Assembly (NCBI GenBank): GCA_022577435.1 | Contig: JAKOON010000003.1 | Coordinates: 7,623,001-7,687,000 of the forward strand | Direction of reading: 5' to 3' | Length of the DNA stretch: 64,000 nucleotides | From: Embiotoca jacksoni | Lineage: Eukaryota > Chordata > Actinopteri > Embiotocidae | Shown here: positions 37,426 to 48,222 of the stretch, piece by piece | Position numbering within the stretch: the stretch's first letter is position 1 | How the letters are laid out: each line of letters begins with the position of its first letter | Notes under the pieces: model-generated | Databases searched by the model: none | Seen by the model: the letters and a program-made list of their open reading frames with translations, nothing else | Told to the model about the DNA's origin: nothing | Program-made: the position numbers and the translations under genes

Positions 37426-37426
37426 C

Positions 37427-37473
37427 TATCTGTCTATCTATCTGTTTGTCTGTCTATCTGTCTGTCTGTATGT
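37427..37473. repeat. (CTGT/CTAT)n short tandem repeat
   Basis: Alternating CTGT and CTAT tetranucleotides over about 45 bp. Confidence 0.85.
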
Positions 37474-38105
37474 CTCACAAAACTACTTCAGGACTGTTTT
37501 ATTGCCCGGAAGAAGGAATGAGCGCGGGTTTGACTCATACTTTTATTACCAGCGCCATCATCTACCACATGTACCCCTTATACCAACCCTCAAACGCTCC
37601 GAACAGATCTCCAGACTGATAGGAACACCGCAGGTTGTTTGCCCTCCATCGACCGACTGTAGGTCGTAGCTCACCCACTTTTCAGAGCCTACACAGGTGT
37701 CACATTCACACTCTCAGCGGCAAGTTAAAGGGGCAGCTCCGCGCGTTCTGCGTCGCTGTGGCTGTGCAGGCAGCAGCATCAGCAGCAGTTTCCGGTTTTG
37801 AAACGTCATGGATATTTTTAGATGTGTCTGCGTGCCTGTCAAATCGTTGTGACACTACGTTAAAATAATCCCCCGACGACCGATGCCAAATTCTCTGGAG
37901 TAGCTTCACCCATAATCCCATGTCAGGGGGCAACCTGTGTCAGACACAACGTTTAGTTCTTTACGCACAGATGTCACCACAGCCGGTGAATAAAAATGGA
38001 AAATCTGCTGCTAAATTTCAAATAATTAATATTAATCATTCAAAATGTCACAGCGGTATGTTTTTTTCGGTTATATTTTAACTTTATTAGTAGTAGTAAT
38101 AGTAA

Positions 38106-38142
<37 letters not shown>

Positions 38143-39832
38143 TTGTTCTTGTTTTTGTTCTGTGGCTAAAGGTTTTATGTGTTAAAATGTATTTGTATGA
38201 TTTTAGAAAGTATTTTGTAAGAAGCACGTATTTAAAAAAGATATCGTGCCGCAGTAATTCTACCGAGGCCAGTAGTGCAGGAGCTTTTGGAGTGCCCTCA
38301 AGTCTTTAAAACATAAATATGTGGCGCCATCCTGTGGAGCAAAGGTCTACTACAAATGCAGGCTATTCAGAAGTGAACAGAGAGTCTCATTAGCAAGTAT
38401 CATTAGAGGAGATAACTTGTGAGATACAAAATGTCCTGTATATAAAAAAAAAAGAAAATGAAAACTATTCTTTATTTCAATGGATAAATTCATCACTATT
38501 GTACACACAATTTCTTATCAGCACCATTTATTTGGAATTTCACAAAATCATATCACAGTGTCTAAATGATTTCGATCAGCATTACAGTATTTACAAAGAT
38601 GATCATAATATTGCAATCTGAAAAACAAAATAAACACAAGGATTTTATCACAACTTGGCACATATTGAGAACACATACAGAGGATAGCACCAGGTTGAGA
38701 ACCTGCTGGACGTCTGACTGAAACTATACATTGATTTGATATAAACTTGTACAGTACAACTATCTATCTGTGCTTTATATATATTTTTAAAAAAAAATAA
38801 ACAAGTGTTGTCACAGACTGTGATGGTTTTTGATGCTGGTCCTTCAGGTGTAAACATCAGTCTCCGGTGCAACATAATTGATATTGGTGTAAATCTGGCA
38901 ATGTCCTGATACATGTTGACATGCATGAATTCAGTGTTATCATGGGAGAAAAAGGAACACAGTTTGTTACAATTCTTATCTCACCTTGCCATTTTCAATA
39001 TAGAAAATGCTACCCAGCAAAATCCAAGTTATATAAGTTTCCATCAGCTCAACAGACAGAGAATCCGCATGCAAGAGGACACAGATGAACCTTGAATGAT
39101 GGAGACCCAAGTTCTGAGAACTAAAGTCCAACATAAAGATGATTTAACATATAGTGCTAATATTGTCACTGGCCTTGTAGCTCCACTAATGTACTTGAAC
39201 TACTAAGAGAAGTAAATGAGAACCTTATCCATATACAGTATGCACATTTTAAAAAGGCAGATAAAATATGGGTCAAGTGGTACATCAGTGTACTTGTGGC
39301 TTTGTTAAATACAGTACTATTACCTTATTAGATAAAGAGACTAACAGGTGTTTCAGTGGCTTCACTGTCGTATTTTCAGAAATGGTAATCAAGTCAGTAC
39401 TCTACTCTATACTTTCAGTCACTCACATGAAACAGTACAATATCTTCATCTCTGATAAAACATATAGGCCTCTATTGTACATAATCCACCAGTTAGAAAA
39501 CCTACTGAAATGTGACTACAGAACAAAGAGTACAGAGGGCTCTTTCTAAATTCATGAGACAAGGATTCTTTTCATCACCATCTTTAATAATCCTCACGCT
39601 ATACAAGGTAATTCTTCAAAGAACGCAGGCTAATAGATTCCTCATCCTCTGTAATCCCCACACTGAGGGAGCAACATTTTGTTTGTCTCCACGGCTTGCT
39701 TTCAAGTCTGTCAGAGTGTGACCCAGACTGCCTCCTGAACGGTTGACCTGCGCTGTGAGACACTCTTGGGAGCTGGTGGTGACAAGTGTTCCTGTGCATG
39801 TTATCTGGCATAGTCAGTCAGCTGCTATTCTG
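37474..39832. other. drd5-otop1 spacer
   Basis: No gene seen. The part next to 39.83 kb should be the otop1 3' untranslated region. Confidence 0.45.
38088..38142. repeat. (TAG)n trinucleotide repeat
   Basis: About 55 bp of TAG units with two TAA variants near the start. Confidence 0.95.
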
Positions 39833-42800
39833 TCAGACTCGGCGGAAAACCTCGAACAGGGAGGCAACAGAGTGCATGCGGTAGAAAAGGTTCAAAGGAA
39901 TGGCGAAATTGAGAACTGTGGTCCATATGCTGAAGCCAAAAGTCTCCTGTTCCAGCCCGTTGTCGTATTGTGGCCTGCAGCCAAAGGCAGGAAGGATCCA
40001 CAGCTGAAAGAACGAAAGAAAGAAACTTAATTAGTTGAACCTGAAGTCACTGATTTTCAGCCACTTGGGGGCAGTACAACAAGCTGTAAACACAGCATTG
40101 ACATTTCACTACTGAATGAAGTTGTGGCTAACATCCAGCAGAGATGGTGCAACATTAGCATTCTTTTGGAGTTGTGTTTGGTAATTACATCTAATATTCT
40201 TTCTTCTTTTAGCTACGGTTTGGTTTCAGGCAGTTCTATGGGAAATACCCCTTTCTTCAGTGACTTAATGCTACACTATATTCACCCAATAGTGACTAAC
40301 TTTGTCTGCCTGTTGTTTGATTTCAGGCAGGTAGTGTTTTGTGTAATTTAGAGGTTTATAATTGGAAACAACACTGACTAAGCTGAAAGATGCTAAAACA
40401 CTTCGTAGGACTGAGGGGAACTAAAAAAATGTGATGGAAGTTTTCTTTGGGTTTTTCACTATCATTATTTGATCCATTGTTATTACAAAATTATGGATAA
40501 AAGCATCTTGAAAAAAATCAGATGTTTCTGCTTCTGGTAAAAAAATATGTTTAGAAAAAACCTCAACATTAACTTGAAATTTAGATAATTATTTTTTCAG
40601 GTATGCCTTTAGGTAATTATGCACCAACTAACTGCAGCTCCCATGCCTATTTGCACCTATATCCACCAAATTTGGTAGACATGAGCATCATACCTAGAGC
40701 TACAGAAAACTCTCTTGTCATCAAATTGTTTGAAATCGTTGATTGCCTTCTATATGAATTGCATTCATTCATGTTTAATTACTTTCATTTTGAATCATCA
40801 GTAACTCTTCAAACACTCACCGAAATGTTGCACATTATCAGTAAAACGGCGATGTTCTTCAGGATCTGCCTCTTTATATTTGGGGGCTCCACCACTTTGT
40901 TTCCCACTGGCAGCGGCACCTCAGAATGTTTCCGTGGACACCTGAACACCTGTCCACTCTCCTCCTGTTCGTTCTCCATGGTGGCACAGGCCTGGTCCGG
41001 ATTCTCATAAGCTTGGTTGATGATGCCGTTGTACGGTGGAGCCAGAGAGGAAGTCACGGAGAAAATTTCTGGAGTGGCTGGTAACTCTGGGTCCTCCCTC
41101 TCTCCGTTCTCTTGCTGGCGATAAAGGGACTCTATGATGAAGAGGTTCTGGACGTACTTCTCCAACACAATGAGCAGAGAGTAGATGAGGTTGGTCCAGC
41201 GGTAAGGAGGGCTGCTGTGGGTACTTAACACAGCCACTATGCTGCACCATGACATGAACCAGGAGCCAATCGAAGATCCAAACAGCAGCTCTGTGTCCAA
41301 CTGTCTCGACGGGTTCTTGGAGGTGTCCAGCGGCATGTGGTTGGCTCGGTATATGAGTAGACCTGACGCGCCGGCAATGCACATGACCACCAGCATGACA
41401 ATGCCGTAAATGTAGAACATGGAAATAGCCGACTGACGTATTTTGAGGGAGTCCTCTACATGGGTAATGTAGACCACCAGTATCCCGATAGTGCTGGCCA
41501 GTGCAAGGAGACCCAGGATGGGGCCCAAGGTCAAGCCCTGGGTTTTGGTAGCCAGCCTTTTCCGGTTTGTAGAGAGGTCAATGGTGCGTCCGATGTTCTT
41601 CCACATGACGAAAAGCAAGGCGGAGACAAAGATGTGGTACTCGATGTTAAAGGGGTAGAGATAGTAGAGGCTGCTGGAGAACATGGAGCACGTACTGGTG
41701 GTGCAGTTACAGTCCGGCTCTGAATGCTCTGAAAAACAAATGTTTTTCAAAATATGTGCAAATGTGTTGAGATATATGAATAATAATTATGACACTAACC
41801 ATAAAAACAATTCTTACAACGCTGTACATTAGCACTATTTTTAGGACAACAACCAAATCACACACATCTATCAGGACATAATACTGGCAGGAAAAGTTTT
41901 ACATTCTGTAATGATTAGAGTCAACACAAGTATATAATAGAATAAATAAACAGTGCATATTTAATAGACTAATGATCTAATCTGACAGGTTTAACTAATT
42001 TACACACTCAACATCAAACACGTTGCTATTTAGAGCACAAGTCAAAGAGTAACATACTACACTTAGACAGCATTGAATGTGTCTGGGCCTATCTGATCAG
42101 ATTATAACTATTAAAAACAGTAGGGTGTTCCCCATAAATTGGGCCCTAACTATGAAAGTTTTGAAAAAAGGTGGGAAGCAAAATTCAACTACTGAACAAT
42201 GCAATCCTATTTATACAATTATACACCATCTCTTCTAGAAACTGTTTATTGCAATTAGCATCAGACATGTCTTTGCAGTAATATATACTAAAGCCAGAAA
42301 AAAAACTTGATTTCTAAGATTACATTGAACAAACAAAAGATGCTACTTATTTTAAAAGGTTAAGCCTCTTAACCGTTGTGGGCTACCTGTTTGGCCACTT
42401 CTCCATTGACCTTATTTAAAATATTTCTTGATTTGTAATGCAAATTCCAGTATTTTTTTAAGCGGTGCGCCTATAAATCATTTTTATAATATCTGTTGCA
42501 CTTTGTTTTTTAATAAAGATAATGGCCAACTTAATGCAGCACAACACTCCAATATAACTTCCTAAATTGCCCCTTGGTGGTCGGTATTCATTAGCCATAT
42601 TGTATTAATTTGATATTTTGCTCATTAACTGAACCGGCATGCATCTTGAATTTTGAATGCACTTTTCATAATTACTCACTCCTTCTAAAGTCAACCACAA
42701 CACACTGTGGTTATGATGTTGCCCTCTCGAGATCATCTTAACAAAACCCTGCCGGGTGCCCCCCCCTCAATTCACCTCCCACTGGCCCTCACTCCCAAGG

Positions 42801-44780
42801 GCCACCATTATGGTCCTGCACCCTTTAATTAAAATGGGAACAACAGTCAGGGTGCAGCCAGCCTCACAGTCAGCCGGATATGAGGAGGAGCAGCCGAACC
42901 CCCCAACCCTAGGCTTAGATGTATCAGTTACTGTAATCGCAGCACCCTTGGGACTAAGCAGCCTGGGGACAAAGCCGTCTGAGGTCAAGCGGGGGGTTGC
43001 CAAAGACGGTGATGGTGGCTGAAGTGTGGGGAAAGGGCCGGGGAGGGGGCCTCAGCGCCAGCAACACTGCGTGTCTCCTGAAACCTAATAGAGAGACATT
43101 CGACACAAACAAGACCCGCTGGGCGGCCGAGCTAACCTCCCTTCCCCTCGCAAACCCTCCTCTCTTTCCTTTTTCTTTCATCCATTGAAGCGAGCTCTCA
43201 AGTGGACTATTGTACTTTTCTTCTAGGAGCAAGCTAGCAATCGACCCTCAGCCCTTACCTATAGTGAGGTTTCCGTAGCCCAGGGCAGAGAGTCTTCTCT
43301 TATGGTTGTTCAAGAAGTGCTCGGCCTCTGACATCACACCGTTGCACCACAGGAGGAGGTTGGTAAAGACCGCGTGGATTACACCAAATCTGAGGAGACA
43401 AACAGTTGAAAACAAGTTGGATATGCAGTCATCTGATAGCATGCAAAAGTGTCAGGATTCACTTATATCGATGTGCATGTTTGGAGATTTAATGTTTTAC
43501 ACATTGTTTAGTTGCTAGTCAGAAGTTTTCATGGTGATGGTATCAAAGCTATTTAATATTTATGAAAAATTAAGTATTGTTAAATGATAATAGTAATAAC
43601 AACACATTTCACATACCTCTCAAATGTCTCAAAGCTCTTGATGACATCTTTGATGTGAAACCAGAGAAAGTGCACCTGAAGAAAATCCCAAAATAAGTCA
43701 CAAAAGCTTAAAAAGCTTGAAGACAAACCACAGTTTATAAGGGAAATATTTATAGTAAAGGGACTTAAACAACTAATTAGTATTAATTAGTTGTTTAAGT
43801 CCCTTTACTATAAATATTTCCCTTGTCAGTTACACTCAAATAACATGGACAATGATAAGATTATATTGTTGCAGCAACTCTGTACTTGCCTTAACAACAA
43901 AGAGCACATTATTCAAAGACCTTAAGTGGCGCGCAGGAGGGGAAAAAGACACGGTTTCTAACGCTGCTGCACTTTTTTGAAATTAAACTGGGGTTGTAAA
44001 CTTACCTGTGCTATGGTGTGAGTTGCATGGATGACAGGATATACCCCGAGCACAGCCGACACACACGACTGATAGCCAACATAATACCCGATTCGGAAAG
44101 CGTCCATAATCAGTGAAAGGAGTGCAAGGAGAGTCAAACCACCTGGCAAGAAAAAGAAACAAAGAGCAGGTTATTAATTGTACCAATTAAAGGAAATAAT
44201 TCAAACGTTTCATCGGCTAAACAAATTAATTTTCAGGTTCTCTTGGAGTTGCTAAATAAAAACACTTTGATCTACTAACGATTATGGCTTTGGATGGTGA
44301 CATGCTTAAAGAAATAAAGCGCTGTATTTTACAAACAAATTAAAAGCATATCATGCGTATTTTAGGCATTTTCTTCGGTAATCTCACCAACTCACCTCTT
44401 ATCCAGCATGTTGTGGCGTGGACATCTTTCTCAGTCCGCGTGTTCTTCTGCCTGTCCCGCACCAGGATGTACCACATCATCCAGATCAGCTGGAGGATCA
44501 TGAGGCAGGTGGCAAAGGCCAGCAGGTGCTCTTCCTTGACAGAGGGATCATGGTGCGCAATGGCCAGCATCAGCGCCGCCCCGATCAGCAGTAAATTGGT
44601 CCCGTACTGACCGCTGAGGATCTCCGCGTTCTTCCTCGGGTACTCCCGTGACAAAGTGAGTTTAAGTTTGGTGAAAATCTTCTTGTCGTGCTCGGAGCTG
44701 GACGACGACGAGGAACTATGGCAATACTTGTTCAAACACATAATATCCAGGCCGCTGTGTTCCACCATGGTGGGAGTCAT
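39833..44780 (-). CDS. otop1: Otopetrin 1 proton channel, 6 coding exons
   Basis: Coding exons in transcript order are 44780-44396, 44142-44006, 43675-43617, 43389-43259, 41728-40821 and 40003-39833. All junctions have GT..AG and keep phase, giving 596 aa (592 if Met5 starts). Otopetrins are 12-helix, proton-selective channels. Otop1 is needed for otolith/otoconia formation and acid sensing. Exon 1 has a Ser run and then the conserved YPRKNAEILSGQYGTNLL with TM1-TM2. Exon 5 carries most C-terminal-half helices, including YPFNIEYHIFVSALLFVMWKN. Exon 6 holds the last helix (GFSIWTTVLNFAIPLNLFYRMH) and ends EVFRRV. The length fits the family (human about 612). Otop1 rather than otop2/3 is favoured by overall sequence and by the tmem128-lyar-zbtb49 neighbourhood. 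The untranslated ends are not defined. Confidence 0.96.
41729..43258. other. otop1 intron 4 with a GC-rich block
   Basis: About 1 kb of AT-rich intron is followed by a sharply GC-richer block at 42725-43190 next to exon 4. Open frames there on both strands show no domain. See the finding on this block. Confidence 0.5.
43739..43824. repeat. Perfect 41-bp inverted repeat, 4-bp loop
   Basis: Arms 43739-43779 and 43784-43824 are exact reverse complements around GTAT. The structure lies in otop1 intron 2, 64 bases upstream of exon 3 in transcript terms. The arms are AT-rich. Confidence 0.97.
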
Positions 44781-45884
44781 GTGTAAAAACCGCAGTGCTG
44801 AGAGAAGAGTAAAGTCAAAGCCGTGCGCTATAAGTGCATTTGAGGGAGGCCAGGTGCGTAACCTGTTTCTACAAGGTGGGGATTCAGACGGATAGGTACC
44901 GTGCCAAGCATGCATTCAATCTTCAAGGTCCGGCTCAGTGGTCACGCACAGTTTCAATGTCCAGCCTTGCTGAGGATGGGCTTGATAGATGCCATTGTCA
45001 TCTTGTAACCCTGAAACTGAAATATCTGGTCGTGTAATAGGCTCGCTGAGTCACTGAAAATAGGAGATTGCGTTTCAGTCTGTGGTGAACCCAGACCCTT
45101 GTCCTCTTGAAACTCCCATATGTTTCAAAGAAATAGTTGAACTTGCTGTGCCAACCATTCAATGCGTAAAGAAGCAAACTTTCCAAGTCCAGGGTTATCC
45201 TCAATAACAAAAAAAGGGAGCTTCGCCCAAATCCAGCTCTTCAGTGCAGCTGCCAGACAGTCTTTCCAAGTCTGCTGAAATCCTTTCAGGGTGGCTATCG
45301 GGTGTTAAGCGTACATGCTTGGATGAGATGAAAGAGAAGATGCCATTTCACAAACCTGCGATTTTCGCAAACTGCATGGAGGTGACCTGGTGTGACAGTG
45401 CATCAAATCCAAGTGTCACCGACTTAAGTCCTCATGTCACCACTTGAGGGGAAGGTGTAGAGGTTAAAAACTTTACCTTCAAGTTGGGGGGGAAAAGAGA
45501 AGAATCAAATTTCAGTGGTCAAATTCATAATGGCTTTTTGTGAATGGATGTCGAGAGGAGACCATGACCATCGGCACAGAGACCTCTTATGGACATGACC
45601 ATTTAATCTCCTTCTCACCACGAGCGGATGTGCCCAATCAGCATAACAATAGGAGGACTGCTCAAAGTAGATTGAGAGCTGGTTGATATGGTGTGACGGG
45701 GCAGTATTGTATTAAGGACCATTTAAACATTAACATCTCATTAAAAAAAAAAAAGTAACTTCTATTTTTTAAACTATCTCTTTAAAAACGTAGACACAAC
45801 TGGTGAACTGGTTCATAATAGCATCCACTTTAGGAGCTTGTTCACATCCTCAGTCTTAAAAACATGTTTTAAAACATTTTTAAA
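44781..45884. other. otop1 upstream region
   Basis: This should contain the otop1 5' untranslated region and promoter. No other coding sequence seen. Confidence 0.4.
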
Positions 45885-46173
45885 CGGCACAGTGGTGCAG
45901 TGGTTAGCATTGTCGCCTCACAGCAAAAAGGCTCCGGGTTCAAATCCGGTCCTGGGCCTTTCTGTGCGGAGTTTGCGTGTTCTCCCTGTGCTTGCGTGGG
46001 TTCTCTCCGGGTGCTCCGGCTTCCTCCCAACATCCAAAAACATGCACCTCTCCAGCTCCTCCTGTCCACATGCCTAAGTGCATTGAGCAAGACACTGAAC
46101 CCTAAATTGCTCCCGATGGTGTACCATCGGTATGTTGTAAGTCGCTTTGGATAAAAGCGTCAGCTTAATGTAA
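45885..46173 (+). repeat. tRNA-headed SINE with chimeric structure
   Basis: The left end has box A-like (TGGTGCAGTGGTTAGCA) and box B-like (GGGTTCAAATCC) RNA polymerase III promoter blocks. A body shared with the 32.4-kb repeat runs up to about 46046. From about 46052 it switches to a tail shared with the SINE at 48763-48955. The 3' end is GGATAAAAGCGTCAGCTTAA, a fish LINE/SINE-type tail. Confidence 0.85.
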
Positions 46174-47069
46174 AGAAACACCTCACTGACAGGTTAAGGG
46201 TAAATGCTCCTCACACGGAAATCTGGTTGTTTAATAGCGCGGAAAATAAATGACAATTCGTTTGACTCTTAACTTTGAACAGATGTCATGTTGTTTTGAT
46301 ATCAATTTCCGAAACATTAGGCTACTTTGATCCATTTAAATATCAGCTCCACAAAACTACAACCAACAGTGATGCAACACTTACATAGTTTATTTTGCGC
46401 CGCTGTGGATTGTGCATAAACATGTGATTTTTGATTAACAGTAGACGAGAAATAACCTCCAAAAAAACCCCTCTGTCTGTCTTTTGCCATGATGAAAGAC
46501 TCATTAACCAATAGCGAGTAATTCTTCGCAATAACGTCACAACTGAAAGGATGGTCAAATTACGCCCCATTTCAACACCATGCGCTATTGATTTCTCGTT
46601 CATTGATACCAGCACGATAAAACAAAGAGTAAGACCTATTCATTATCAGCACACCATAATTGGTTTAATTGATTACATCTGACCAGTATGATTGAATTTG
46701 TAAGTGCTTAAGTTTGCACTCCAGGAACATCACAACAACACATCGAATTGACTCTGAGTGCCTGTGTGGGAGCAAATCAATAGCAATGTGATTCACTGTA
46801 AAAAGCTTTAATTAGATAAATTAAAGATCAATTAAAGATAAAAGATCAAGCTGAGGTTCTTGAACGAGGCTAGTGGGCTACAGCTACTTTACACTGAATT
46901 GATAAGTTGTTGGAGATTTGAGAAACCCAATAATAATTGTATGAATTATGATGCAATATCATGGGTTAAAGCACACAAGAAAATGAATAAATTTAGCTCT
47001 ACTTAGATTAGATACAAGAGCCAATAACAAAACGTATTAAATGATATAACACACTGAAAGATGCCAAAC
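46174..47069. other. otop1-tmem128 spacer
   Basis: No gene recognised. Confidence 0.4.
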
Positions 47070-47104
47070 AAACAAAGAAACAGCATCATTCCTACCTTTG
47101 ACAT
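47070..47104. repeat. 35-bp direct repeat, left copy
   Basis: This is identical to 48188-48222, the bases directly beyond the tmem128 stop codon. Confidence 0.97.
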
Positions 47105-48187
47105 GTACTCAAGTACATTTTCTTGAGAAATATGTGCTTTCACGTGAGGAACATTTAAAATCCAGGACTTGGAGTGATGTAGTATTTATTGTGTATGGTA
47201 AAAAAAATCTTAATCCCCTACTTTGTCCTCTGCTGACATGACCTTTGCATATATAGTAAACAAACCCGATGAATAAATCATTATGAAGGTTAACTTTTTC
47301 TAATGTATTTCTTAAGTTTTCTACGTGCAAATTCTAAAATGAACATGTGTACCATCAACATCTCTCTTAGGTTGTAAAAAAACTGAATAGTATAAGATTA
47401 ACAAAGGGTTGTTCATTTGTATTAGCGTTTTTCTGGTGTATAAATCGGTGAGTCTATTATATTTAGGTTAAATGTATTGTCAAGAATAATAGGACAGGTG
47501 AAAGGAAAAAAAAAAAAAACTTAAGTACCAATTTGGTCACCTGTGTTGGCCCTAATCTTGGTTTTAAGCAAGTTTTAGTTAGTCTCACTTGTTTGTATTG
47601 TGCGCTGCTGTATTTATCTATCTTGTTGCTATAACTGCCTTAAGAAAGTGCAACATTCACTGAAATTAGTCAAAAAAAAGTTTATTGAAGAAAAAAATAC
47701 ATTGTATAGTAGCAGACTTCTTTACATTCGTCAAACATTAGTCACATTAAAATCAGTTCTTGGACGCAGACCTATTGGTGACGTGTGAGAGTTCCAGAAG
47801 GAGTTGGTAGCTGTGGGAAAAGCATTGCCACCCCATGTCTGGTGTTTGGTCCTAGATAGTGGAGACAGAAGGACAGCATCAGAGGACGGTGATGGAGCTG
47901 ATTGATGAGAACTTTAAATTGAAGTTGTGGTGGGGCCAGGGAGCCACTGGAGGCTCTTAAAAACAGAGCTGATGACACAACAGTGACCCAATAGTGCCGA
48001 CCTGCCAGAGCCAAAACCACCAATACGAGCTGTCAACTGCCGTGTTGTCCCAGTGAGTGAGTCTGATATTTACTGATATTTATACTATATATATATATAT
48101 ATATATACCTTCCACAGTTTTGAATCAAATTGAATGCAATTCAAAACAAAGACATTTTGTGTAAATTAAAATCATCATAGCAGTTAA
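47105..48187. other. 1.08-kb segment between the 35-bp direct repeats
   Basis: It lies downstream of tmem128. It has an A-run at 47505-47519 and a part at about 47760-48060 that resembles a dispersed fish repeat (GGCCAGGGAGCCACTGGAGG phrase). A (TA)n tract lies at 48088-48108. No gene. Confidence 0.45.
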
Positions 48188-48222
48188 AAACAAAGAAACA
48201 GCATCATTCCTACCTTTGACAT
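48188..48222. repeat. 35-bp direct repeat, right copy
   Basis: This is an exact copy of 47070-47104. It abuts the tmem128 stop codon at 48223-48225 and so forms the first 35 bases of that gene's 3' untranslated region. Confidence 0.97.

Noticed and set aside
42756..43232. Overlapping 88-92 codon frames on both strands
   Set aside because: They lie in a GC-rich intron block where stops are rare. No domain or splice-consistent continuation was found.
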